Below, piece after piece: positions 9,201 through 16,277 of a stretch of 46,385 bases of DNA. Numbering within the stretch: position 1 is the stretch's first letter; the number at the start of each line of letters is the position of its first letter. The notes below the pieces were generated by a model that was given only the letters and a program-made list of their open reading frames with translations, did no database searches and was not told the origin of the DNA. The position numbers and the translations under genes were made by a program. Source of the DNA: Deltaproteobacteria bacterium (lineage in GTDB: Bacteria; Desulfobacterota; Desulfobaccia; Desulfobaccales; 0-14-0-80-60-11); assembly GCA_021813445.1 (NCBI GenBank), contig JAKAKP010000103.1:1-46385 (forward strand). Direction: 5' to 3'.

Positions 9201-9235
9201 CGGGTGACAGTATGTATTACCAACATTCGGGTCAT
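9185..9235 (-). CDS. pyrL: pyrB leader peptide (16 residues)
   Basis: A short ORF reads MTRMLVIHTVTRLLTR and stops at a TAA located within the terminator stem. An AGGGG ribosome site precedes the ATG by seven bases and is itself part of a small GUAA-loop hairpin (AGGG/CCCT). A ribosome finishing this ORF would cover the 5' arm of the terminator and let transcription continue. This geometry matches the E. coli pyrBI leader in principle, although that leader peptide is longer (44 residues). It was identified by eye only, and the name is by analogy. Confidence 0.6.
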   Translation of the reverse strand: MTRMLVIHTVTRLLTR

Positions 9236-9293
9236 AGGGTTACCCCTAAAAATTTCCTTACTTTTCTATCATCCTTCTCTCTTAATTTCAAGA

Positions 9294-9322
9294 AGATTAT
9301 CCGGCAATTTTTCCGGGGACAA
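9294..9322 (-). promoter_or_regulatory. Candidate promoter for pyrBC
   Basis: Minus-strand -35 TTGTCC (9317-9322) and -10 TAATCT (9294-9299) are separated by 17 bases. Transcription would start near 9287 and give a leader of roughly 140 bases containing the peptide and terminator. It sits back to back with the hsp20 promoter. Confidence 0.5.
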
Positions 9323-9323
9323 G

Positions 9324-9352
9324 TTGACAGGTCGGAGCCCTATCATTATTAA
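9324..9352 (+). promoter_or_regulatory. Candidate sigma-70 promoter for hsp20
   Basis: A perfect -35 TTGACA (9324-9329) is followed after 17 bases by TATTAA (9347-9352). A second TATAAT-like box lies at 9372-9377. I see no clear sigma-32 box and no CIRCE operator. The -35 is one base from the -35 of the divergent pyrB promoter. Confidence 0.5.
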
Positions 9353-9397
9353 TTTTAATAGGATTCGGTTACTATAATGCCAATCGGGAGGTGTCTT

Positions 9398-9847
9398 ATG
9401 CCTGATATTGTGGAATGGAAACCTTTCCGGGAAGTCTCCCGTCTACGCCGGGAGATGGACCGCCTGTGGGATGATTTCTTCGGGCCCGGACGCCGGGCCC
9501 TCCGGCCCCTGGAAGCGGAATGGGCCCCCGCAGTGGATGTCTCGGAATCCGCAGACAAAGTGACCATCAAGGCCGAAGTCCCGGGGATGGAGGCCAAAAA
9601 TATCGATATTTCCCTCTCTGGAGATATGCTCACCATTAAAGGGGAAAAGAAGTCGGAACGGGAAGAGAAAAAGGAAAACTACCACCTGGTGGAAAGGAGC
9701 TACGGCTCTTTCTCCCGCTCCCTGAGATTGCCCGCGGCCGTGGATGCCGATAAAATCGAGGCCACCTATAAAAGTGGGGTCCTGACCATTTCCTGTCCTA
9801 AGAAGGAAGAGGCCAAACCCAAGGCCATCGAAATCAAGCCGGCTTGA
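9398..9847 (+). CDS. Hsp20/alpha-crystallin family small heat shock protein
   Basis: ATP-independent holdase chaperone of 149 residues, cytoplasmic. The N-terminal arm carries the amphipathic EVSRLRREMDRLWDDFFGPG. The alpha-crystallin domain (about 45-140) has VDVSESADKVTIKAEVPGM, the YGSFSRSLRLP strand and the A-x-Y-x-x-G-V-L-T-I motif typical of class A bacterial sHsps. It ends with a KAIEIKPA tail, close to the usual I-x-I/V oligomerisation signal. The ATG at 9398 is chosen because GGGAGGTG precedes it; a longer in-frame start at 9377 lacks a ribosome site. A strong hairpin follows the stop. Confidence 0.95.
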   Translation: MPDIVEWKPFREVSRLRREMDRLWDDFFGPGRRALRPLEAEWAPAVDVSESADKVTIKAEVPGMEAKNIDISLSGDMLTIKGEKKSEREEKKENYHLVERSYGSFSRSLRLPAAVDADKIEATYKSGVLTISCPKKEEAKPKAIEIKPA

Positions 9848-9851
9848 TAGC

Positions 9852-9893
9852 AACCGGGGAGAGCTCCCGACCCGGGGGCTCTCCCCGGTTTCC
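9852..9893 (+). terminator. Strong GC hairpin after hsp20
   Basis: A perfect 13-bp stem (AACCGGGGAGAGC, 9852-9864, with 9878-9890) closes over a 13-base loop. Only three Ts (TTTCC) follow, so it may act as an RNA-stabilising 3' end or a weak terminator rather than a classic intrinsic terminator. Confidence 0.6.
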
Positions 9894-9947
9894 TCGGGCT
9901 TCTCCAGCCCGCTCCCGGCTTAACCGCCACTAAAATGAGGCCGACCT

Positions 9948-10397
9948 ATGGACACTGAACTTACCGCCATCATCAACAGCGCCATTGCCCAAGAAGAGCA
10001 GTCCCGGGAATTTTATCTGCGCCTGGCCAACCTGGTTAGCCAGGCGGAGACCAAGGACACCTTTGAATACCTGGCCCGAGAGGAGCTGGAGCACAAGGCC
10101 TTTTTGCAATCCTGCTTCACGCCCGCAGGTTGCAAACTGGTGGGGAACCCGCAAGACGTGCATCTGGCGGAACACCTCCAGGCCCCGGAAATCACTTCCG
10201 ATATGTCTCCCAAGGAGGCCCTGGTCATCGCCATGAAACAGGAGGAGAGTTCCCACCGGTTTTATCAGACCTTGGCGGCGCTGCAGCCCCCGGGAGAGAT
10301 CCGGGACTTCCTGGAAAAGATGGCCCAGATGGAACTGAGCCACAAAGAGAAAATGGAATATCTGTATGACAACGCGGCCTTCCCAGAGGTCTGGTAG
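9948..10397 (+). CDS. Ferritin-like di-iron protein (rubrerythrin-type domain)
   Basis: A 149-residue four-helix protein. Helix 1 carries AQEEQSREFY (Glu16/Glu17), helix 2 AREELEHK (an ExxH motif near residues 45-49), helix 3 KQEESSHRFY, and helix 4 MAQMELSHKEKM with the second ExxH. These supply the usual ligands of a di-iron centre. There is no rubredoxin-type Cys domain, so it is the erythrin half only. Likely roles are peroxide reduction or iron handling in an anaerobe; the substrate is not evident. GAGG eight bases before the ATG supports the start. tmk follows after 12 bases, so the two are probably co-transcribed. Confidence 0.85.
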   Translation: MDTELTAIINSAIAQEEQSREFYLRLANLVSQAETKDTFEYLAREELEHKAFLQSCFTPAGCKLVGNPQDVHLAEHLQAPEITSDMSPKEALVIAMKQEESSHRFYQTLAALQPPGEIRDFLEKMAQMELSHKEKMEYLYDNAAFPEVW

Positions 10398-10409
10398 CGA
10401 AGGCTGAAG

Positions 10410-11024
10410 ATGCGGCGGGGATTTCTCCTGGCCCTGGAAGGGGTGGACGGTTCCGGGAAATCCACGCAGGCCCGGCTTCTGGCCGTGTCCCTGCTGCAAC
10501 AGGGCCGGGAAGTGGTCCTGACCCAGGAGCCTGGCTCCGGGCCGCTGGGGCAGAAGCTGCGCCGCTATCTCCAAGGAGCCGACCGCCATCTCGCCCCCGA
10601 GGAGGAGCTGGACCTCTTTCTGGCCGACCGCCGGGAACACGTGGAGCAGGTTATCAGGCCCGCCCTGGCCGCGGGGCAGATTGTTATCACCGACCGTTAT
10701 TATTACTCTTCCGTGGCCTATCAGGGGGCTCTGGGCCTGGACCCCACCTGGATCTTAGAGGAAAACGAAGCCTTTGCCCCCCGCCCTGACCTGGTTTTCC
10801 TCCTGGTCTTGCCCGTGGCCCAGGCCCTGGCCCGGTTGCAGCGACCGCGCCAATTGAGTGAATTCCCCCTGTACCTGGAAGAGGTCGCGGCCATCTATCA
10901 CAACCTGCAGGGCTCCCATATTCAGCGGGTGGACGCCAGCGCCTCCCCCCAGGCTCTTCACGCCAAGCTGTTGGCGCGGACGCTGGAGGCTCTGGGGGAA
11001 TTTGGAGAAGAAAGGCAGGGATAG
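10410..11024 (+). CDS. tmk: Thymidylate kinase
   Basis: Phosphorylates dTMP to dTDP for DNA synthesis. The 204-residue length is normal. The P-loop EGVDGSGKST is at residues 10-19, the DR(Y/H) motif appears as DRYYYSSVAYQGA, and the region before the C-terminal lid helix shows LARLQRPRQLSEF. The gene follows the ferritin-like gene with a 12-base gap; its ribosome site is weak (GAAGGCTGAAG), consistent with coupling or a short operon. The two tRNA genes downstream have their own promoter. Confidence 0.95.
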   Translation: MRRGFLLALEGVDGSGKSTQARLLAVSLLQQGREVVLTQEPGSGPLGQKLRRYLQGADRHLAPEEELDLFLADRREHVEQVIRPALAAGQIVITDRYYYSSVAYQGALGLDPTWILEENEAFAPRPDLVFLLVLPVAQALARLQRPRQLSEFPLYLEEVAAIYHNLQGSHIQRVDASASPQALHAKLLARTLEALGEFGEERQG

Positions 11025-11090
11025 TAAGGGCAGGGTCATCGCCCGCGTCAGATTCCAGCCTGTACCCGTAAAAAACCAGCCCCTGATTCC

Positions 11091-11119
11091 TTGACAACTT
11101 TGGAGGCAGAGGTTAAAAA
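11091..11119 (+). promoter_or_regulatory. Promoter for the tRNA-Lys/tRNA-Glu pair
   Basis: A perfect -35 TTGACA (11091-11096) and -10 TAAAAA (11114-11119) are spaced by 17 bases. Transcription would begin within a few bases of the mature 5' end of tRNA-Lys. Confidence 0.65.
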
Positions 11120-11129
11120 TACAAGGTTT

Positions 11130-11205
11130 GGGCCGTTAACTCAGTCGGTAGAGTATCTGCCTTTTAAGCAGAGAGTCGTTGGTTCGAATCCAACACGGCC
11201 CACCA
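11130..11205 (+). tRNA. tRNA-Lys (anticodon TTT)
   Basis: A 76-base cloverleaf. The acceptor GGGCCGT pairs with ACGGCCC, the anticodon loop is CTTTTAA within the TCTGC/GCAGA stem, the T-loop is GGTTCGAATCC, and CCA is encoded at 11203-11205. It reads AAA/AAG codons. Confidence 0.97.
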
Positions 11206-11217
11206 ACAAACGCTTAC

Positions 11218-11295
11218 GTCCCCATCGTCTAGCCTGGTCCAGGACACCGGCCTTTCACGCCGGCAACACCGGTTCAAATCCGGTTGGGGACGCCA
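11218..11295 (+). tRNA. tRNA-Glu (anticodon TTC)
   Basis: A 78-base cloverleaf. The acceptor GTCCCCA pairs with TGGGGAC, the anticodon loop CTTTCAC sits on a CCGGC/GCCGG stem, the T-arm holds GGTTCAAATCC, and CCA is encoded at 11293-11295. It lies 12 bases after tRNA-Lys and is co-transcribed with it. Confidence 0.97.
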
Positions 11296-11305
11296 ACTGA
11301 AAATC

Positions 11306-11342
11306 AAGGGGCTAGGCCAATAAGCCTAACCCTTCTTTTTTA
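11306..11342 (+). terminator. Terminator of the tRNA operon
   Basis: AAGGGGCTAGGC and GCCTAACCCTT form an imperfect stem around a CAATAA loop, followed by CTTTTTTATT. The position just after tRNA-Glu fits termination. The AT-rich 11343-11569 that follows holds no gene I can support. Confidence 0.75.
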
Positions 11343-11569
11343 TTACCCAAATAGAGCTAAATTAAGGATATTCTGAAAGGCATTATCACCGGCTTAATGG
11401 GATGAGAGCTATTTCTGGTAGAAACGGGGAAAAAAGTAAATTCAGCCAAAATAGAGCTGCCTATTGAATTCACAAAATTAATTGACCTATACCCGTAAAG
11501 AGAGCAATACCCTGCAATAAAATGAGGTAGACTGTCCTGAGAAAGCCCTTGCCCTGATATAATAAAGTC

Positions 11570-12769
11570 ATGAAACCTGTAGTGCATTTTAGTCAGCTAC
11601 GCCTGATTATCTCGAGCGTGGCGATCCTCGCCCAAGTTTATCTTTTCCTGCGGATCAGGCAGGTAATCAGGGCCTCGCAAAGCCTCAAATCACACAAATC
11701 CATGCTTATCGGGGCAGTGGGCCTGACCATCGCCGCGCTCTTTACCATAAACGCGTTCATCTTATCCAGGCCGATCCCCTGGGTAGACCCACCAGCGGTG
11801 GCTGATGTCATCATCTTTTATTTTCCGGCAGTGTGGTCCTTCGGGTCGATCTTTTCGGCCCTGCTCCTCCTCCTGGTCCAGCTCCTAAAGGTGTTGGGGA
11901 GGGTCGCAGTTCGCTGCGGCCGCGGCCCGGACCGCCAGGAAGCCGCCACATCCGTAAATCTCCCACGGCGCCGCTTTCTTCAAGCCGGGGTGAGTGGGCT
12001 GGCCGCGGCGCCCTTGATTCTTTCCGGATACGGGGCTGCCTATGCCAGCAAGGTTTATGAGGTCCGGCAGCTTTCCTTGCCCTTCGGCCGCACTTTGCGG
12101 GTCGTCCAGCTCACCGATATCCATGCCGGGGTTTATATGAGCCGGGCGCAGATACGACGTTACGCCCAGCAAGTGGCAGCCCTTAAGCCTGATCTATTTG
12201 TCCTCACCGGGGATTACATCTCGAATTCCATGAAGTTCCTACCCGACTGCGTGGAGGAAATGGCCCGGGTCCGGGCTCGGTACGGCACCTTCGCGACCAT
12301 GGGGAATCATGAACGCTGGTATGGGCAACAGGGCGCTATCCTGGCCATGTTCCGGCAGCACCGGATTACCTTTTTGCTCAACGCTCACCGGGTAATTCAG
12401 ACCCATCAGGGCCCGGTGGCAGTGGCGGGCATCGATGACCTCCGGGCCGGTTATCCTGATTTGCCGGGGGCCTTGCAGGGACTGGATTCGGCTATCCCCA
12501 CGATTCTCCTTTCCCACCGGCCAGAGATTTTCCCCCTTGCCGCTTCCTATGGGATCCCCCTCACCCTATCAGGCCATTATCATGGGGGCCAGATCAAGCT
12601 TGGCCTGCCGGGCCTGAATCTCAGCCTGATTCAACTGCTCACCCCTTATCCTGAGGGGCTTTACCGGATTGAAGACTCCCATCTCTATGTAAGTCGCGGG
12701 GTCGGGACCACCTTCACCCCCATCCGCTTGAATGCCCGGCCGGAGGTGACCCTGATCCAGCTCACCTGA
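11570..12769 (+). CDS. Membrane-anchored calcineurin-like metallophosphoesterase
   Basis: A 399-residue protein of the YkuE/YaeI-like branch. Three hydrophobic segments occupy the N-terminal third (about 12-30, 45-65, 80-105). A linker then has RRRFLQAGVSGLAAAPLIL, a twin-arginine-like hydrophobic stretch. The catalytic domain (about 175-399) shows all metal-binding blocks: LTDIHAG, LTGDYIS, MGNHERW, LLSHRP and SGHYHGGQ. Relatives hydrolyse phosphodiester or pyrophosphate bonds, some on UDP-diacylglucosamine or membrane lipids; the substrate here is not known. No Shine-Dalgarno precedes the ATG, and TATAAT lies only some 12 bases upstream, so the start could be leaderless or slightly misplaced. 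Confidence 0.85.
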   Translation: MKPVVHFSQLRLIISSVAILAQVYLFLRIRQVIRASQSLKSHKSMLIGAVGLTIAALFTINAFILSRPIPWVDPPAVADVIIFYFPAVWSFGSIFSALLLLLVQLLKVLGRVAVRCGRGPDRQEAATSVNLPRRRFLQAGVSGLAAAPLILSGYGAAYASKVYEVRQLSLPFGRTLRVVQLTDIHAGVYMSRAQIRRYAQQVAALKPDLFVLTGDYISNSMKFLPDCVEEMARVRARYGTFATMGNHERWYGQQGAILAMFRQHRITFLLNAHRVIQTHQGPVAVAGIDDLRAGYPDLPGALQGLDSAIPTILLSHRPEIFPLAASYGIPLTLSGHYHGGQIKLGLPGLNLSLIQLLTPYPEGLYRIEDSHLYVSRGVGTTFTPIRLNARPEVTLIQLT

Positions 12770-12920
12770 TCTTGCCAGCCGGATTGCCGGCACAGGGGGA
12801 GCAACAAAAGTAGAATCACTGCATTTAGGGATAGTTATCAGTCTTTAGCAATTCTTCACCTTCGGAAAGATCATCTGCAATACCCATTTTCGGGAGATAG
12901 GACGGGAAGGCTAAGAAAAG

Positions 12921-13331
12921 ATGAAAACCATTCTTATTGTTGACAATTCCTATTCCACGCTTTTGATGCTCAAAGAGGAATTTGAAGGGGCAGGCTACCA
13001 AGTCTTGGCTACCGAATCTGGAAAAGAAGCCCTTAAGATCCTTAATAACTCTTCTAAAGCTGTGGATTTGGTAATTACTAATCTTCGGCATACCGGACCT
13101 GATAAGTTAGATTTTATCTGGCTTATCAAGAAAAATTGGCCGAAGTTGCCAGTAATCTGCCATACAGCTCTTTATGAATATAAAGAGCTTCCGCCTCATG
13201 ATAGGCCTTTTGATGATTTGGTGGAGAAATCATTTGATTTAACAAAACTTAAGAATAGTGTCGCTAAACAGTTACATTCAGTTAATAAAGGGAAAAAAAT
13301 GGGTGAAGTCGGGAAGGGCAGCAATGTCTGA
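12921..13331 (+). CDS. Stand-alone receiver-domain protein with degenerate phosphorylation site
   Basis: A 136-residue single REC domain (MKTILIVDNSYS opening). The canonical phospho-acceptor Asp is replaced by Asn54 (LVITNLRHTGPD), and the acidic pair at the start is reduced to Asp8 with Asn9. Thr82 (CHTAL) and Lys103 (VEKSFD) are kept. The domain therefore probably does not accept phosphate in the normal way and may be a pseudo-receiver or binding module. No output domain follows; the tail is basic and Gly-rich. Base composition is clearly more AT-rich than in neighbouring genes, hinting at transfer. No kinase gene is adjacent. Confidence 0.8.
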   Translation: MKTILIVDNSYSTLLMLKEEFEGAGYQVLATESGKEALKILNNSSKAVDLVITNLRHTGPDKLDFIWLIKKNWPKLPVICHTALYEYKELPPHDRPFDDLVEKSFDLTKLKNSVAKQLHSVNKGKKMGEVGKGSNV

Positions 13332-13497
13332 GGCTCCACCATAAAATCGTTAAAGATATCTTTTTGCCTTGGGGATGCCAGGCTACCGCTTCATCTAGGA
13401 CCTAGAGCCGAAGAATAGAAGAATTGTTCTATACTGCTCTTAACCTGATGAATTTCCCGGCGCCCGGGTGTCCAGATTGATTGAAATTGCTGAAGTA

Positions 13498-13836
13498 TTA
13501 TTCCCCCTTGGGAGCATCCTTGGCCCGGATGGTTTGACCGCCGATTTTCTTGGTCCCGGCCTTGGCCGGTTCATCTTCCAGGGGGCCCAGGCTGCGGCTC
13601 TTCCTTTGCATTCGCTCCGGTTGGCGCGGGGGCGGCACCTGGGTCGGGGCCGCCTCTGGTTTTTTCAGCACGGATTCCGGACTTGGCGCTTTGGCTTTTT
13701 CCGGCTCCACTTGTTGTGCCAGGAGTAAAGGCTCGGGGTTGCCGACTGCGGCCGTCACCACCCTGGGGTGCAGGGTGACCGCCAAAAAAAGGACCGAAGA
13801 TAGACCTACTATGGCTGCCATGAGGCATCGAGACAT
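13498..13836 (-). CDS. Small Pro/Lys-rich exported protein
   Basis: A predicted 112-residue periplasmic protein of unknown function. The start at 13836 (MSRCLMAAIVGLSSVLFLAV) opens a signal sequence and is preceded by GGGAGGGC. A longer frame starts at 13875, overlapping the stop of the CHAT gene as TAATG, but it would hide the signal peptide. The mature part is low-complexity: Pro-, Lys-, Glu- and Ala-rich with VEPEKAKAPSPES and TQVPPPRQPER, probably unstructured. Last gene of the cyclase-CHAT unit; the close spacing suggests a linked function such as a partner or substrate of the CHAT protein. Confidence 0.6.
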   Translation of the reverse strand: MSRCLMAAIVGLSSVLFLAVTLHPRVVTAAVGNPEPLLLAQQVEPEKAKAPSPESVLKKPEAAPTQVPPPRQPERMQRKSRSLGPLEDEPAKAGTKKIGGQTIRAKDAPKGE

Positions 13837-13874
13837 AAACTGCCCTCCCTTGAAATCCGCAAGTTCCACCTGCA

Positions 13875-16163
13875 TTATATTATACCGGTCAACTCAAAAG
13901 CTGCCCAATAGTAGGGGTGGGGGAACTTTTTTCTCGTGGCCAGTTGGGCCTGGCGCAGCGCCTCCCCCTTATTGCCCTTCTTGAGGTCCGCATAGAACTG
14001 CTGCATCAAGTAAGAAGTGGCCTGATCATCCACCTCCCAGAGGCTGGCCACAATAGTATTGCTGCCGGCGTAGAGGAATCCCCGGGTGAGACCCACCACG
14101 TCGTCGCCGTTACGGATTTTTCCCAAACCGGTGTCGCAGGCGCTCAAGGTCACGAGGTCGGCATGGAGACGCAGGGAATACAGCTCACCCAGACTCAAGA
14201 AGCCGTTGCTCTTGGCGTCATTAGCTAACAGCAGGCCGGAATGCAGCGGCTGGTCCGGGTCGAACCGCCCATGGGTGGCGAAATGGATATAGGAGAATTG
14301 CGGCCCCAGGGTGGTGAACGCCGTTTTGGTGGCGTCTTTACGGACCAGCACTTTGGCCCGGGGGAAGTCTTTGGCAATGGCTTCCGCTTCCTGCTGGGCG
14401 CACTTGAGATCATATTTCGGGTTGCCCAGATCAGGATTGCCCAGGGCCAACACCCCGCTGGCCGGGGAGGCGGGCCGCGCCTGGAGAAATTGCAGGACGC
14501 TGGCGCAGGGGAGTTGGCGCAGGCTGTAGCGGTCGAGCAGATACTCGTTGCCGCACATCAAGACATTGAAAGGCAGGTAGTGGAGAGCCCCGTGCGCCAC
14601 GATCAGCAGTTTCTTCTGAGTCAGCGCCGGTTCCAGCGGTTTGATGAGGCGGGTGTACAATTTCTGAGCCGGGGTGACATAATTTTGGGATTCCGGTTGT
14701 TCCAGGGCGGTCCGCAGTTGCCGGATATCGGCCAGCATCTGGCCGCCATGGAGCTTGAACCCCCGCACCGCCTCCCGGGTCACCACAAAGGCATTGAGAT
14801 CATCACCCTCATAATAATATTCCACCAGCGCCTCGTCGGGCTGGAGCAGAGATTGAATTTTGCTAACCGTCACGGGCATCACCGTGACCAGGGAGGCCAG
14901 TTCCGGGGCCACGGTTTGTAACTTCTGCTTCACCTCAAGGGCCCGGGAACTGCGGGCCGCCCCGGCTTTTTTCACCCGGGCCTGGGCCTCCTGCGTATCT
15001 AACTCGGCCACCAAGGCGGTCACTTGCTGCTGCGCGGCCGGGGGCGCGGCAAAGTCCTTCTGGGCCGCCAGGAGGTCCACCAGGGCCCTGGATTTGGCAC
15101 GTTCCACGTATTCAAAGGCCTCGGCAGTCTTCCCGGCGGCAAACAGGGCTGCCACCAGGGCATGATAGACCTGTTGCTTGTTGCCCACGAAACCGATCTT
15201 GGAGGCCTCGGTATTGATGGTGGACCGCTGCCGTTCGATGACTTCGATGGCCCGGCGGTAAAAGTCGATGGCCTCCTGGAGTTTGCCTTCGGCCTGGGCG
15301 ATCTTGCCCCGGTCGAAGAGGATCAGCCAGTAGATGTCCCCGTTATCCTTGGTCTGGGGGTGGGCCAGGAGCTTATCGTAACCGGCCTTGGCTTTTTGGA
15401 CCTGCCCGGTTTCATATAGGCTCTTATTCAGAATGAAGAGCTTGGGCAGCTGATTAAAGGCAAACAGCTCATCCTGGGCCGACATGGCGCCGATCTTCAC
15501 CGTCATGGCGCTTGCTGCCTGCCGTTCCCCGGCGGCGGCTTCATCCTGCTTGATGGTGGCCAGGCTGCGCTGAAAGTCGCCCAGGGCCATATAGGCCCGG
15601 GCCTGACCGTTCAGGATATCCGTCTTGACCACAAAACCGCCGGTATTTTTCCGGGCCATATCCCCTAACATCCCGGCGTATTTCTCCGCGGCGGCGCGCT
15701 CGCCCTGGAGGGCGCTGGCCAAAGCCAGGACGCCGAGGGCCTGCACCCGCATCCAGGGACTCAGGCGGCGCTGCTGCACGATCTCATAGGCCTTGGCGGC
15801 CTGGGCCGCGGCGCCCCGGTAATCCCCAAAGTCTATAGCAGCCGCGGCCCGGATGACCGCGGGCTCCGCGGAGATATCAAAACCCATGGCGGTCCGGTCT
15901 CCCTGGTCAATGCGGGCTTGGAGCCGGTCCACACAGGGGAAGAGCTTGTTGTATTCCTTCAGATTGAAGTAGGCCCCACAGAGCAGGAACAACTCTTTGG
16001 TACCGGGCGGCTGGTTTTTCGCCTGGCTTTCCAGATATGTTTCCAATTCCGCCCACTTGGACGAACTCGCCAGCCTGTCAGCTTGCGGCACCAAAGCCGC
16101 GGCCGGAGAGCTGACGCTTACAGCCAGCAACCCCAGACAGATTGAGAGTATCAGAGTTTTCAT
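13875..16163 (-). CDS. Exported TPR-CHAT domain protein (caspase-like)
   Basis: A 762-residue protein. A Sec signal peptide (MKTLILSICLGLLAVSVSSP) shows it is exported; GAGGAGAGGGG before this ATG settles the start over one at 16238. Residues about 30-400 are helical TPR-like repeats (for example a LQEAIDFYRRAIEVIERQ motif). The C-terminal CHAT domain (about 480-760) has the caspase-type dyad His631 (FATHGRF) and Cys676 (LSACDTG), followed by GDDVVGLTRGFLYAG and ASLWEVDD. CHAT proteins are clan CD cysteine peptidases; one group (TPR-CHAT) acts in type III-E CRISPR, but no CRISPR genes are near. Here the neighbour is a CHASE2 cyclase. Confidence 0.9.
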   Translation of the reverse strand: MKTLILSICLGLLAVSVSSPAAALVPQADRLASSSKWAELETYLESQAKNQPPGTKELFLLCGAYFNLKEYNKLFPCVDRLQARIDQGDRTAMGFDISAEPAVIRAAAAIDFGDYRGAAAQAAKAYEIVQQRRLSPWMRVQALGVLALASALQGERAAAEKYAGMLGDMARKNTGGFVVKTDILNGQARAYMALGDFQRSLATIKQDEAAAGERQAASAMTVKIGAMSAQDELFAFNQLPKLFILNKSLYETGQVQKAKAGYDKLLAHPQTKDNGDIYWLILFDRGKIAQAEGKLQEAIDFYRRAIEVIERQRSTINTEASKIGFVGNKQQVYHALVAALFAAGKTAEAFEYVERAKSRALVDLLAAQKDFAAPPAAQQQVTALVAELDTQEAQARVKKAGAARSSRALEVKQKLQTVAPELASLVTVMPVTVSKIQSLLQPDEALVEYYYEGDDLNAFVVTREAVRGFKLHGGQMLADIRQLRTALEQPESQNYVTPAQKLYTRLIKPLEPALTQKKLLIVAHGALHYLPFNVLMCGNEYLLDRYSLRQLPCASVLQFLQARPASPASGVLALGNPDLGNPKYDLKCAQQEAEAIAKDFPRAKVLVRKDATKTAFTTLGPQFSYIHFATHGRFDPDQPLHSGLLLANDAKSNGFLSLGELYSLRLHADLVTLSACDTGLGKIRNGDDVVGLTRGFLYAGSNTIVASLWEVDDQATSYLMQQFYADLKKGNKGEALRQAQLATRKKFPHPYYWAAFELTGII

Positions 16164-16277
16164 GAGCTTGCCCCTCTCCTCTAAACTGCATATCGGCAGG
16201 GTTGGATTTGCCAATAAATGAGCTGTGACTCTGCTCACCGCCCGGCCCCAAGCGCCGGTAATGAGTCCGGGCGCGGG

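Noticed and set aside
11357-11587. Minus-strand 76-codon frame between the tRNAs and the phosphoesterase
   Set aside because: No ribosome site, overlap with the phosphoesterase start, and no homology-like features.
13875-16163. TPR-CHAT as part of a type III-E CRISPR (Craspase) system
   Set aside because: No CRISPR array or Cas7-11-type effector is in the window, and this protein has a signal peptide, unlike the cytoplasmic TPR-CHAT.
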